Shown here: piece after piece, positions 37,095 to 45,369 of the stretch | Layout of the letters: every line of letters starts with the position of its first letter | Position numbering within the stretch: the first letter of the stretch is position 1 | The notes under the pieces: generated by a model | Databases searched by the model: none | Seen by the model: the letters and a program-made list of their open reading frames with translations, nothing else | Told to the model about the DNA's origin: nothing | Translations under genes and position numbers: made by a program | Origin: Anaerotruncus sp. MC2020 | Lineage (GTDB): Bacteria; Bacillota; Clostridia; Oscillospirales; Ruminococcaceae | Length of the DNA stretch: 64,000 bases | Assembly (NCBI GenBank): GCA_000701945.1 | Contig: KL370842.1 | Location: 76,457-140,456 of the forward strand | Reading direction: 5' to 3'

Positions 37095-38042
37095 TTACTT
37101 GTACCAGTCGCTTTCGACTGTTACGTCTTTTCTGTTGTCGTAGATGTCTGTCACTATATCCAGTCCATTAGGATATGGTATCCCACCACTCGGACATGAA
37201 TTGGGTGCTCCAACTACATCTCCCATAGGTTCCATATAGTACCATTTGCCGTCAAGTCTGATTATATTTGCTACATGACCGTACCAATCATAGTCTGATG
37301 ATCTGGCTATATAGCATTCCAGTCCAGCACCTTGTGCCATGAAGTATGCGTTTATTGCATAGTTTATGCAGTTCACGCCGCCCATGCTCTCTGTTTCCTG
37401 ACATATAGCTACGGCTTTTCCGTAGTCAGTACCGTCATGGCTCAGATTCTTTCCTTTCTCGTACAGCCAGTCATAATCTATGTCATAGCCATCTATGAAG
37501 GTCTGAATCTGGTCATTAAGCCTATCGTAGTCAAGGACCTGCTGTTTGGGTGCAGGCGGTTCGGTCTGCCTGGGGGGTTCTGTCTGTCTTGGCGGCTGAG
37601 TTACAGCCGGTGGAGCAGTAGTGACAACCGGAGTTGTTGTGCATACAGCCTGTGTAGCTTTATTCTCAGTTACCGCAGGTGATTCCGCTCTTTGAGGGGG
37701 AGTCTGAACAGGAGTTGTAGTCTTATTCTCGTTTTGTTTTACCTCTTGAGCATTGTGATCCTGTGAGTTCTGAGTCTTCTTATTTTCCTTCTTTGGCTTA
37801 CCATTTGTATTATCGGCTGCTGTTGTCGTTATATCGGTTACCGACTGTGAGCTATTAACCGTTGTGACCTCATTCGTAACCGCAACATCTGAAGTGACCG
37901 CTTCAGTTGTATCTGAGGCTATTGTTTCTGTTATCTGACTAGCCGTCGTGGTTTCCTCTGCAACATCCGGCGAATCATCTGAGATATGACCACAGCCTGT
38001 GAGTATAGCGGATATGATTAAGATAGAGATGATTTTTTTCAC
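37095..38042 (-). CDS. Transglutaminase-like lipoprotein with Thr/Pro-rich stalk
   Basis: 315 residues from a GTG at 38042 that follows GAAGGTGG. Signal peptide with lipobox ILTGC (Cys17), so anchored outside the membrane. Residues about 20-165 are a long Thr, Pro and Glu-rich stalk (TTTAS, PPRQTEPP repeats). The C-terminal domain has the transglutaminase-like catalytic order: cysteine in GGVNCINYAINAYF, histidine in WYGHVANIIRLDGKWYYME, then aspartate in MGD. Such domains cross-link or cleave peptide bonds. It lies beside the surface operon, divergent in promoter but with the same strand. It could attach or process the surface fibres; that role is inferred. Confidence 0.82.
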   Translation of the reverse strand: MKKIISILIISAILTGCGHISDDSPDVAEETTTASQITETIASDTTEAVTSDVAVTNEVTTVNSSQSVTDITTTAADNTNGKPKKENKKTQNSQDHNAQEVKQNENKTTTPVQTPPQRAESPAVTENKATQAVCTTTPVVTTAPPAVTQPPRQTEPPRQTEPPAPKQQVLDYDRLNDQIQTFIDGYDIDYDWLYEKGKNLSHDGTDYGKAVAICQETESMGGVNCINYAINAYFMAQGAGLECYIARSSDYDWYGHVANIIRLDGKWYYMEPMGDVVGAPNSCPSGGIPYPNGLDIVTDIYDNRKDVTVESDWYK

Positions 38043-38154
38043 AGTTTCCACCTTCTTTCAGCTTCCACTATACCACACCGTTTTACAAAAATCCATACCT
38101 AAGAAGTTTTTTCTACCTTTTCACCTATATGCACCGTCTGAATACCGACAATGT

Positions 38155-38517
38155 TCACATAGACATTTCGGGTTCAGGTTCGTCAAGTTCCTCGCACTCT
38201 TCCTCGTCCTCGGGAAGATCCTGTATCTCGATACCTTCGTCCTGAGTCTGTGAGATCGCTGCCTCATATTTATCGAGTACCTCCTGAGTAAGAGCTTCTC
38301 TCGCTCCCTTAGTGATCGGGTGGAAGGTATCTCGATACTTTGTCTCACCGTTTGAAGTGTAAGATGTTGAAGGCATAGAGATGAAGAGTCCCTTCTCGCC
38401 ATCGCAGACCTTAACGCCGTGAACTGCGAAGTAGCCGTCAAGCGTTACGCTTGCGAACGCCTTGATAGATGAATCGGGCTTGTCGATAATTTTGGTGATC
38501 TTTGCGTTTACTCTCAT
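38155..38517 (-). CDS. SpoVG-domain protein
   Basis: 120 residues. Residues 1-85 match SpoVG (VNAKITKIIDKPDSSIKAFA, VTLDGYFAVHGVKV, GLFISMPS, KYRDTFHPIT). A strongly acidic tail follows (PEDEEECEELDEPEPE). SpoVG is an RNA- and DNA-binding regulator in Firmicutes; copies with acidic tails are frequent in conjugative elements, where their role is not settled. It starts the accessory block that continues to 41.2 kb. Confidence 0.9.
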   Translation of the reverse strand: MRVNAKITKIIDKPDSSIKAFASVTLDGYFAVHGVKVCDGEKGLFISMPSTSYTSNGETKYRDTFHPITKGAREALTQEVLDKYEAAISQTQDEGIEIQDLPEDEEECEELDEPEPEMSM

Positions 38518-38536
38518 AATTTTTCTCCTTTCATCG

Positions 38537-39922
38537 TTAGAAACTGATCATTGTCATTCCGATGTCTTCCTCGGGCGATATCTCTACCACCGACTGTGGA
38601 AACATCTGTATATACTTATCTACCTGCTCGTCGGTCAGAGTGCAGGAGTCACGCTCTCCTTCGTCATTGTAACCGTCGCCGCAGATAAAGCAAGTACCGT
38701 GAATAAGGGTATTGCCTATGACTCTGTTCGGTGCAGAGTTATTGAGCAGGAATTCTTCATTGCAGAAACAAAGTGCATCGCCGTTTTCCTCGAAATATAC
38801 AGGCTCGATAAGACCGCCGACTATGCTCTGCATTGCATGGATATCCTTGCGTATCTCAGCCTTGTATGGCTCCCTGTCATTTTCCAGAATTACCACCTTC
38901 ATGAGGTCTTCATGATCCGTCTGAGATACATCGAAGTCATCAAGCCTCTTGAAGCCTATGCTATCCACGAAGTAGAAGCCTCTGTCTTTGCCTTCGCATA
39001 TCTCCACTACGTCGCTGACGGACATTGAATGTCCGTAAAAGCCAAGCGGAGAATTGCCTGTATTGCACTGCATGAAGAGTTCTTCAAGGTTATTTGCATA
39101 AGGGATGCCACCGTAGACCTGCTGATATATGCCCGGATCCACACCGCCCTTGCTCATTGCGAAGTCGTAGTCCCTGAATTCAAGATCCTTCATATCCTTT
39201 TCGGAGTTGATCTGATAAATACGGACCTTTATTTTAGGAGCGGATATTGCTTCAAGACGCTTCGCTGCCCATTCAGGAAGCTTTTCTTTGTCGGCAACAC
39301 CAATGAAGTCACCTCTGGAGAAGTGAGACTTCTCGCCGTCAGCAATGAAGGTACCGAATACCTTTCTGCCTATGCTGTTCGGATCACAGCCAAAGCCGTT
39401 CTCAGCATAGAAATACTGGAATGCAGGCTTTCTGGACTGATCGTTGAGTATCTCCGGACGGAGTATGAGCAGCTTATGGGTATAGTCCTCCTTGTAGCTG
39501 TCCTTCAGGCATTCCTCAGAGGATAGAAGTCCCAGAGCCTCATATTCAGCTCTTACACTGTCGATAAATCCGTTAAGCACCGCAGGATGCGACTGCACTG
39601 CATACTCGTCAAACTCATATTTATCGAGATGGGATGGGATAATAGTACGAGCCCATCCCTTGTTGATGTTTGAGAATCTGCCGTCGAAGCTCTTATTCTT
39701 GACAGTTGCCGCCAGTACCCACATTGTGCGGTCATATCCGAACTCTGAGAAGATGTCCTGTACACAAGAAGTATCAAGATGCATACCGTCAAAGTGCGTC
39801 TTTATGGCTTCTTCGATAGCTTCCTTACACTTGATGTTCTCCCTCTTGCTTTCCTGATACTCTCTTAGCTCGTTCTCGTATTTTGCGGTTTCCCGAGAGT
39901 ATTTATATATAAGCCCCTTCAA
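38537..39922 (-). CDS. DUF3849-YodL-DUF3846 element protein
   Basis: 461 residues with three recognisable segments. About 1-130 resembles DUF3849 (ENIKCKEAIEEAIKTHFDGMHLD, split by one mismatch region; DGRFSNINKGWA). About 235-300 is YodL-like (FRDYDFAMSKGGVDP, PLGFYGHSMSVSDVVEI). About 310-425 is DUF3846 (KVVILENDREPYKAEI, GTCFICGDG). These fusions occur almost only in integrative elements of gut Firmicutes. Function is not established. It is probably translated with SpoVG and the 39.9-kb gene. Confidence 0.8.
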   Translation of the reverse strand: MKGLIYKYSRETAKYENELREYQESKRENIKCKEAIEEAIKTHFDGMHLDTSCVQDIFSEFGYDRTMWVLAATVKNKSFDGRFSNINKGWARTIIPSHLDKYEFDEYAVQSHPAVLNGFIDSVRAEYEALGLLSSEECLKDSYKEDYTHKLLILRPEILNDQSRKPAFQYFYAENGFGCDPNSIGRKVFGTFIADGEKSHFSRGDFIGVADKEKLPEWAAKRLEAISAPKIKVRIYQINSEKDMKDLEFRDYDFAMSKGGVDPGIYQQVYGGIPYANNLEELFMQCNTGNSPLGFYGHSMSVSDVVEICEGKDRGFYFVDSIGFKRLDDFDVSQTDHEDLMKVVILENDREPYKAEIRKDIHAMQSIVGGLIEPVYFEENGDALCFCNEEFLLNNSAPNRVIGNTLIHGTCFICGDGYNDEGERDSCTLTDEQVDKYIQMFPQSVVEISPEEDIGMTMISF

Positions 39923-39923
39923 A

Positions 39924-40190
39924 TCACATCATCTCCTCATCGCAGTAATTGAAAAGTGGACAATCGTCGCAGTTTTTATAGTTCCTGCATATCGCCTCTA
40001 TCTCGTCCTCGGTAAGAGGTCTGCCGATATATTCCTCATCATCTTTCTCAATGGAATAGATGGACACAAGAGCACAGCCGTCCTCAACAATGAGTTCGAC
40101 CTCTACTGGTGTGCCATCACTGTTAAAAAGTCCTGAAAATGTTGATTTTCCATTATCCATAACAGCCTGTGATGATATTACTCTTTTCAT
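39924..40190 (-). CDS. Small cysteine-containing element protein
   Basis: 88 residues. The C-terminus has a CxxCPxxxYC arrangement (CDDCPLFNYC) that could bind metal. The N-terminal half is strand-rich. It begins inside the end of the methyltransferase gene (four-base ATGA overlap at 40187-40190), so translation is coupled to it. No known family recognised. Confidence 0.6.
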   Translation of the reverse strand: MKRVISSQAVMDNGKSTFSGLFNSDGTPVEVELIVEDGCALVSIYSIEKDDEEYIGRPLTEDEIEAICRNYKNCDDCPLFNYCDEEMM

Positions 40191-41230
40191 ATGATTATTC
40201 TCCCTTCTGCGGTCAGAGTTCCGGTCAGGTCAAAGAAAGATGCCTGTCCGTCACCGTTATATAACTCAAAAATATCGAAATTTGCAATGATAAACTCATC
40301 ATATGTCGCTCCAGCTTCATTATGGAGCACCATGCTGTGAGGTCTGGTTATCCTCATCTTGTACCAGATTTCCTCACAGTAAAGCTGATCTATGAAATCA
40401 CATTCATTGTACGATAATATGACTTTTCCCTTACATTTAAGTAATGCATCATGCAGTGCCCGATGCATCGCATCTCCGAACAGCGGAACTCCGCTATAGC
40501 ATTTCTCCGCCATGTAGTATGGTGGATCACAGTAGAATATGGTTGTTATAGCATCGTGAATCCGTATTATATCAAGGCAATCTCTGTTATCAACTGCCAG
40601 ATACTGAAATGCTCTTGATGCTTCATTGATAAGGCGTATCGCAGTTTCAGCATTAGTACCTTTGCAAGCCCAGCTTTTTCCTGTGGCGGAGAAGCTGCAC
40701 TTCATAAGAATGAGGAACATGAGAGCGTCAAAGAGTTCAGGATCTTTTTCCCTCGCCGTAAACAGCTCCCATGCTGTCATCGAATTCATCCATACGTGCT
40801 GCTTATCCTGTATATTTTCAGCCTTATTCATCAGTTTAAGGATCGAGTCATAGAATTCCTCGAATGTGTTGGCTCTGTAAAAAACAAGACAGCAAGCATT
40901 GAATTGATCGCGTATATTTGCGAATATACGTTGTTCGATCTCTTCAACAAGCTTGCCGTCTTTTCCGAATGCACCTGCGAATGCGCTTACAAGATCTCGG
41001 CACCGAGATTTGATTATAGTATAGAAGTTCGTCAGGTGCTGGTTATAGTCGTTATATATCTGAATAGGTGCGTACTTTCCTGAAAGCGATACCGAGCCTC
41101 CGCCGCCGAATACATCCACGAATTTGTTCTGTCCTTCGGGGATAATTCGCTTTATGACGGGAAGGAGTACCGTTTTACCGCCGATCCACGGTATCGGAGG
41201 TTCGCACCCTGTGGTAATAATGCCTCCCAT
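40187..41230 (-). CDS. D12-class N6-adenine DNA methyltransferase
   Basis: 347 residues. The SAM motif is VDVFGGGGSVSLS near 40-52 and the catalytic motif is DPPYYM near 225. This is the Dam/D12 order with a target-recognition insert between. It methylates adenine in a short site that cannot be read here. No restriction enzyme lies beside it, so it is an orphan that may protect the element's DNA or regulate it. The nearby cytosine methyltransferase is truncated. Confidence 0.88.
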   Translation of the reverse strand: MGGIITTGCEPPIPWIGGKTVLLPVIKRIIPEGQNKFVDVFGGGGSVSLSGKYAPIQIYNDYNQHLTNFYTIIKSRCRDLVSAFAGAFGKDGKLVEEIEQRIFANIRDQFNACCLVFYRANTFEEFYDSILKLMNKAENIQDKQHVWMNSMTAWELFTAREKDPELFDALMFLILMKCSFSATGKSWACKGTNAETAIRLINEASRAFQYLAVDNRDCLDIIRIHDAITTIFYCDPPYYMAEKCYSGVPLFGDAMHRALHDALLKCKGKVILSYNECDFIDQLYCEEIWYKMRITRPHSMVLHNEAGATYDEFIIANFDIFELYNGDGQASFFDLTGTLTAEGRIII

Positions 41231-41247
41231 TATACTCCTTTCCGGAG

Positions 41248-41871
41248 TTAACTCATCGTTACCTCCATTTCTTCATCCTCACTTTCTTCCGGTTCGTCAT
41301 CGTCAACTGACGTAATATTGACATATTCTCCGATTATACAGAGAGCCTTGTTATAGTCGCCCGATGATGTGATGCGGTCGCACATTTCCTTTGCTTGTTC
41401 AGCCATGCCGTTTCTTTTGAGAGTTTTCGATGCTATTCCCAAGAGGTGAAAGATGTTCGAATCCTCGCCAATCAGGGGACAATCGGGCTTTTTCTGCTCC
41501 TGTGCAGGCTGTTCCTCAATAAAACCGCCAAGCCTGTTGGGGACATAGTCTGAGAGCCAAGTTCCGCCGAACTGCTCATGTGTCTGGAGTCTCCACATTG
41601 CCAGCTTTCCAACATCAAGCTCCACATCCTCGAAAAGGAACATGATATTAGTAAGTCCCTCTTTCTCGAAAACGTACATTTTCTCAAATGCCGTATGCCT
41701 GAGTATCTCAGTATCAATAAGTGCTGAGTTTATACCGTCAGCCCATTCCTGAAGATCACCGCCGCAGCCCTGAAGGATAAGTCCTTCCTTGTTGTTCATC
41801 TTACGCAGGTCCTCCGCCGAAATGCGAAGCACCTGTGCTTCAGGCAATTCATAGCAGTTCTGCATACTCAT
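41248..41871 (-). CDS. Conserved ICE accessory protein
   Basis: 207 residues from the ATG at 41871 (an ATG six bases later is also possible). It contains LQGCGGDLQEWADGIN, then VELDVGKLAMWRLQTHEQFGG and TWLSDYVPNRLGG, a combination I have seen in Firmicutes integrative elements, but I know no function. Middle part is Gln/Glu-rich, end acidic (EPEESEDEEMEV). Its start lies inside the truncated cytosine methyltransferase reading, suggesting a deletion fused the two genes. Confidence 0.7.
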   Translation of the reverse strand: MSMQNCYELPEAQVLRISAEDLRKMNNKEGLILQGCGGDLQEWADGINSALIDTEILRHTAFEKMYVFEKEGLTNIMFLFEDVELDVGKLAMWRLQTHEQFGGTWLSDYVPNRLGGFIEEQPAQEQKKPDCPLIGEDSNIFHLLGIASKTLKRNGMAEQAKEMCDRITSSGDYNKALCIIGEYVNITSVDDDEPEESEDEEMEVTMS

Positions 41872-42100
41872 CTTGGCATGGAAAACCTCCGCAAATAAGG
41901 TCGATATCCGGCAAGTCTTCGGGGATGATTTTTCTTGCGTCATCGTAGTAAACCTCCTTTGATGTGTCGTAAAGCGCTTCATACGCCTGTTTTGCGAATT
42001 TGTCTATCTCGCAGTAACCGACACACTCAAAGCCGCCGACTCGTTCAAGGCCTGAGCGGAAACCGCCGATACCTGCGAACATATCTAAATATCGTATCAA
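41849..42100 (-). pseudogene. Truncated DNA cytosine methyltransferase
   Basis: 83 residues. The SAM motif is DMFAGIGGFRSGLERVG and the catalytic loop is GGFPCQ, as in C5-methyltransferases. The protein then ends within six residues, so the target-recognition domain and motifs VI-X are missing. The catalytic cysteine is there but the enzyme cannot be functional. The missing part was lost by a deletion joining it to the gene at 41.25-41.87 kb. Confidence 0.85.
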
Positions 42101-42185
42101 TGTTATAGTTCACCTCTCTTTTTTCTCTGTAATGATTCTTCTGATTTGCATTGTTCAATAGACTCACACCTTTCATCAAAAAATT

Positions 42186-42275
42186 ACAGCCGCCTGCATT
42201 TTTGCAGACAGCTGTATGTAACGAAAAAAGGCCACCGATAGCTGTCCTGTTACGGACTCACCACCGGTGGCCTTT
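42186..42275 (-). terminator. Terminator hairpins after the small HhH-like gene
   Basis: GGCCACCG (42230-42237) pairs with CGGTGGCC (42265-42272), with T-rich ends on both strands, so it may work in both directions. A smaller CTGCA/TGCAG hairpin follows at 42194-42207. Confidence 0.7.
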
Positions 42276-42302
42276 AATTATATTTATAATAATATTCAGT
42301 TG

Positions 42303-42548
42303 TTATTCGGCAGGAGAGATGAAGCTCTCTATTACTGCCATTATTTCATCAAGACGTTTTTCGCCGATACCGTTGATCTTGCCGATCTCTTCACGAAGGC
42401 TCTCGAACTCGATAGCACCATGCTCGACGCTTTTAGCACCCTGGTCATAGATGTTAGTCAGCACCTGCTGCATCTGATCTCGGTTCATCGACTTGATTTC
42501 CTTATACATTGACCTTGTAAGCTCAACAGTATTCTGTTCTTTTTCCAT
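42303..42548 (-). CDS. Small element protein with helix-hairpin-helix-like motif
   Basis: 81 residues, RBS GAGGAAAGA. Helical, with INGIGEKRLDEIMAVI near 57-72 resembling a helix-hairpin-helix DNA-binding turn. It has its own promoter at 42583-42611. Function unknown; it may bind nucleic acid. Confidence 0.6.
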   Translation of the reverse strand: MEKEQNTVELTRSMYKEIKSMNRDQMQQVLTNIYDQGAKSVEHGAIEFESLREEIGKINGIGEKRLDEIMAVIESFISPAE

Positions 42549-42582
42549 TATATCTTTCCTCTCTGATATTACTGTGAGCTAT

Positions 42583-42611
42583 ATTATACCATATCAGGCA
42601 TTATAAGTCAA
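42583..42611 (-). promoter_or_regulatory. Promoter of the 42.3-kb gene
   Basis: On the minus strand TTGACT (42606-42611), 17 bp, TATAAT (42583-42588). It overlaps the end of the DUF4314 gene. Confidence 0.7.
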
Positions 42612-42885
42612 TCGACATTCCCTGAGATTCTTCTATCTCAGGTTCTTCGTCCTCAGCCTGCTGAACTACATGAAAGCTGTCAACGCCTGGGATTATAGAA
42701 AGAGAACTGCCGTTGCTCCATCTCGTCATGACCTGTCCGGCGTCATCCACTCCTATAACTTCTCCGATAGTACCGGGAGGGATAGGTCTGGGATCTTCGT
42801 TCATGCTGTCGCAGCATATCTTTGTTCCTTTCGGGTACTGCTGTCTCAGCCGTTCAACCTGTTCTCTGGAAGGGAATCCTTTCAT
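42601..42885 (-). CDS. DUF4314-like element protein
   Basis: 94 residues. It contains YPKGTKICCDSM, PIPPGTIGEVIGVDDAGQV and IIPGVDSF, the order of DUF4314, a small SH3-like domain found mainly in integrative elements. The tail is acidic (EDEEPEIEES). RBS GAGGTGG. It follows the ribbon-helix-helix gene after nine bases. Confidence 0.82.
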   Translation of the reverse strand: MKGFPSREQVERLRQQYPKGTKICCDSMNEDPRPIPPGTIGEVIGVDDAGQVMTRWSNGSSLSIIPGVDSFHVVQQAEDEEPEIEESQGMSIDL

Positions 42886-42894
42886 GCAACCACC

Positions 42895-43392
42895 TCACAT
42901 TTCCATAGACATCTCATCTTCCTCAGATTCTTCAATATCTTCGGATTCTTCTTCATCCTCGTCGAGATCCTCATCGTCATCCTCGGACAAGTCTTCGTCC
43001 TCGTCTTCATCGAGAGCTTCTTCCTCATCTTCGTCAGGCTCATCCTCTGACTGCTGCTTTTCAGCCATTGCCTGCTGTTCCTCGTAATCACGGTCAAGCT
43101 CATCCTGAATAAGACCGAGGACGAACTGCTTCTGTGTCATGTTGTGTCTCTCAAGGTAGTCTTTGATCTGATTAAAGAGGTCCTCCGGGACCTGAAAAGC
43201 CATTGTACGCATATTTCCCATATATTTTTCCTCCTTGATAGTTGTCTTGGGATGGAGCTCGTCATCAAGTGCTTTTGATACAAACTCCGCCATTGTTATA
43301 CCGTTTTCTTCAATGTACTGTTTGACCTGTGCATGAAGGTCAGCGTCGATCTTTACTGTTATGCCCTTTTTCTCAGTTTCTGACATTCTCAT
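42895..43392 (-). CDS. Double ribbon-helix-helix protein with acidic tail
   Basis: 165 residues. Two CopG-like units: KGITVKIDADLHAQVKQYIE and, from about residue 60, RTMAFQVPEDLFNQIKDYLE, each followed by a second helix. The last 50 residues are almost purely Asp/Glu. The first unit could bind DNA as a dimer, and the acidic tail could weaken it or bind a partner. It overlaps the small gene at 43373-43519 by 20 bases. Confidence 0.78.
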   Translation of the reverse strand: MRMSETEKKGITVKIDADLHAQVKQYIEENGITMAEFVSKALDDELHPKTTIKEEKYMGNMRTMAFQVPEDLFNQIKDYLERHNMTQKQFVLGLIQDELDRDYEEQQAMAEKQQSEDEPDEDEEEALDEDEDEDLSEDDDEDLDEDEEESEDIEESEEDEMSMEM

Positions 43393-43519
43393 CGCTCCTC
43401 TCCAAGAGCTTCTTCATAGCTCTTTCTGTCAGCTCATCTGCGGTTATTCCTTCTTTCTCCGCAGCTTTCTCGATAGCTTCCGAAATCTGCGGAGGTATAG
43501 TTATCTCTACTTTATTCAC
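43373..43519 (-). CDS. Small ribbon-helix-helix-like protein
   Basis: 48 residues with a GTG start at 43519 that overlaps the stop of the upstream gene by four bases (GTGA), a sign of coupled translation. It reads KVEITIPPQISEAIEKAAEK and then GITADELTERAMKKLLERS, a strand plus two helices as in a ribbon-helix-helix domain. Its end overlaps the start of the next gene by 20 bases. The codons support one frame throughout. It is probably an accessory DNA-binding protein of the element. Confidence 0.65.
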   Translation of the reverse strand: MNKVEITIPPQISEAIEKAAEKEGITADELTERAMKKLLERSDENVRN

Positions 43520-44586
43520 ATACTCATCTCCATATCTTCTGTTTTTTCGTTAATGTATTCTTCCTCGGGAACAAGTTCCCATGCACCACTGGTATCATAG
43601 AAACTGACATAGATGTCTCCTTCGGAAGTATGGATCTCATGCTGCTCGAATCCTTCGCCCCATCCGTCTGAAGCCTGTCCCGAAAGCTCATGAAGCAATT
43701 CATCATACTCATAGCTGTCAAGTTCACCACATATCTTGCAAGTGAAAACGCCCATGAGCCTCTCACCGACCTTTTCAACGGATGGGAATACGGAGTAAAC
43801 TTTATCGGCGAAACGCTTTCTATCTCCAAGGTAAGCCATTATACCACGGTTTTCTTCATCATCACACTGATAAGCCTCGATCGCATCACTGATCTCACTT
43901 TGGTACTCAAGGACCTCAAAGTCTGAGAGCTCCTCAGTTTCATCAAAGCATTCATCGTCCTCATCCTCATCATATGAAGGCTGAATCTCTCGCTGAACTT
44001 TAAGGGGACAGTAGAACTTCAGCTCTGTAAGTTCCTTTGTCTCGACGTGGATATCCGGCTGAAAGTCGACTCCTATGTCTGTGTTCTGAGCCACTTTGAT
44101 GTCATCTCTCATTGCGAGCTGCTGTACGATAGCATTTTTGACAAGACTCTCGACCTCGTCCATGTCGATCATATCAGCAGATGTGAAGTCCGTCTTATCT
44201 GTATGAGCAAGTTCAGCGATCTTTTCGACAGTATCCCTGATCATATCATGGAGCTTCAGTTCAGCCTCAGATGTCTTATAACGCTCATAGATAAGAGCTG
44301 CATCGGGAACGAACATTGAAAGGCGAGGATAATCAAATCCTTCCGCTTCGATGAGCAGTCCGTCTTCGCCGTACTCGTCAAGCAGCATTATGCAGTGATA
44401 AGCTTCCTTGTCCTCATACATAAGGTCCTTTGCGGCAGTTATCGCTTCATGCTCCTGATATGGGTTTGCTTTCAGCCTTTCAAAGTCAGAGTGAGGCAGG
44501 AATACCCATTTCTCAACCTCACAGCGTTTGGTGTTGTGATCGGAAGCCTTATGTGTCAGCTTGCCGTTCATATAATATTTGTTCAT
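43516..44586 (-). CDS. Conserved ICE protein with CxxC finger
   Basis: 356 residues from the ATG at 44586, which follows AAAGGATGATGAA. Four parts are visible: an N-terminal segment (WVFLPHSDFERLKANPYQ, LLIEAEGFDYPRLSMFVPDA), a helical centre (SADMIDMDEVESLVKNAIV), an acidic region, and a C-terminal FTCKICGEL finger with an SFYDTSGAWELVP end. It is typical of Firmicutes integrative elements, without a known function. A truncated copy of its middle lies at 18.5-19.0 kb. Confidence 0.75.
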   Translation of the reverse strand: MNKYYMNGKLTHKASDHNTKRCEVEKWVFLPHSDFERLKANPYQEHEAITAAKDLMYEDKEAYHCIMLLDEYGEDGLLIEAEGFDYPRLSMFVPDAALIYERYKTSEAELKLHDMIRDTVEKIAELAHTDKTDFTSADMIDMDEVESLVKNAIVQQLAMRDDIKVAQNTDIGVDFQPDIHVETKELTELKFYCPLKVQREIQPSYDEDEDDECFDETEELSDFEVLEYQSEISDAIEAYQCDDEENRGIMAYLGDRKRFADKVYSVFPSVEKVGERLMGVFTCKICGELDSYEYDELLHELSGQASDGWGEGFEQHEIHTSEGDIYVSFYDTSGAWELVPEEEYINEKTEDMEMSM

Positions 44587-44643
44587 TTCATCATCCTTTG
44601 CCTTCAAATTATGATGGGCTTTATAGAATTACAAATAATCCCC

Positions 44644-44695
44644 CTATTATAATGGTATAGTTTCCCATCTAAAGTATACTATTATAATAGTATAG
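44644..44695. promoter_or_regulatory. Paired AT-rich operator-like palindromes
   Basis: A 17-mer CTATTATAATGGTATAG (44644-44660) is repeated with one change at 44679-44695, where it belongs to a perfect 20-bp palindrome (44675-44694). Centres are 35 bp apart. TATAAT lies inside, so regulator and polymerase would compete, 60-110 bp before the gene at 44586. Confidence 0.55.
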
Positions 44696-44809
44696 AATCA
44701 GATCATATACTTCTCGCTCCTTTCAAATAGTATGTAAATGACTAAAGCTCTGAAAATATTTTATATTTAATTATTTACGGTTCTAAAATATAACTGGTGT
44801 AAAATATAA

Positions 44810-44882
44810 AATACTGCCCAAGTAGAAGAGCAGAAGCATCCAAGACGAATCCGGATGCTCCGCCACCTATGCGGGCAGTATT
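44810..44882 (+). terminator. Two-stem structured terminator beside the XRE gene
   Basis: Outer stem AATACTGCCC (44810-44819) with GGGCAGTATT (44873-44882), followed by TTTGTTTT; inner stem AGCATCC (44835-44841) with GGATGCT (44853-44859). A similar two-stem arrangement lies at 49684-49753. It may terminate the XRE gene on the minus strand, or be a small structured RNA. Confidence 0.5.
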
Positions 44883-44888
44883 TTTGTT

Positions 44889-45230
44889 TTAGATTCCGTT
44901 CTCCAGAAGGAGAGCCTTCATGTGCTTGAGCATATCCATGAGGATTGTCTTTTCTGTGAGGGTGCAGTCACTGAAAACTGTCAGTAATTCTGTGTTTTGC
45001 TTTTCTGCGGAGTTGTTCAGATAGTCTGCGAGGAGTTCATCCGCAGTAATGTTAAGAGCATTGGCTATTGAGATTAACAGGCTAACACTAGGTCCTTTTT
45101 TACCATATTCGATGTTTCGGAGATGCCTCTCAGAAATATCGATCTTGTCTGCAAGCTCTTCCTGGGATAATCTCTTCGATTCTCGGTAATGCCTTATTTT
45201 TGAACCAATCAGTCCATAGTTTGTATCCAT
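44889..45230 (-). CDS. XRE-family repressor
   Basis: 113 residues. Helix-turn-helix at 10-65 (IRHYRESKRLSQEELADKI, SERHLRNIEYGKKGPS). C-terminal helical dimerisation part. It stands divergent from the RepA-recombinase unit, whose promoter region holds paired inverted repeats, so it is the likely repressor of that unit. Confidence 0.88.
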   Translation of the reverse strand: MDTNYGLIGSKIRHYRESKRLSQEELADKIDISERHLRNIEYGKKGPSVSLLISIANALNITADELLADYLNNSAEKQNTELLTVFSDCTLTEKTILMDMLKHMKALLLENGI

Positions 45231-45316
45231 ATACTATCAACCTTCCTATGTGGCCCGCATGGCAGTAACAATAATACCATCAGGTGGCACACATAGCAAG
45301 CGTTTTTTCCAATTTT

Positions 45317-45360
45317 TTAAGATGGCGGTCGCTTCTCTCCCTACTGTTGCACCATCTTAA
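45317..45360. repeat. Inverted repeat in the divergent regulatory region
   Basis: TTAAGATGG (45317-45325) and CCATCTTAA (45352-45360) are 9-bp arms separated by 26 bp, between the XRE gene and the RepA promoter. Either an operator pair or a transcript hairpin. Confidence 0.5.
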
Positions 45361-45369
45361 GCGGAAATA

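Noticed and set aside
42146..42168. CAATAGACTCACACCTTTCATC, resembling the element left end
   Set aside because: Only about 20 bp match, with one gap, and no unit or SipW-type codons follow; not enough for a third copy.
42895..43050. Low-complexity GAA/GAT tract as a tandem repeat array
   Set aside because: It is the acidic tail of a coding gene, not a non-coding repeat.
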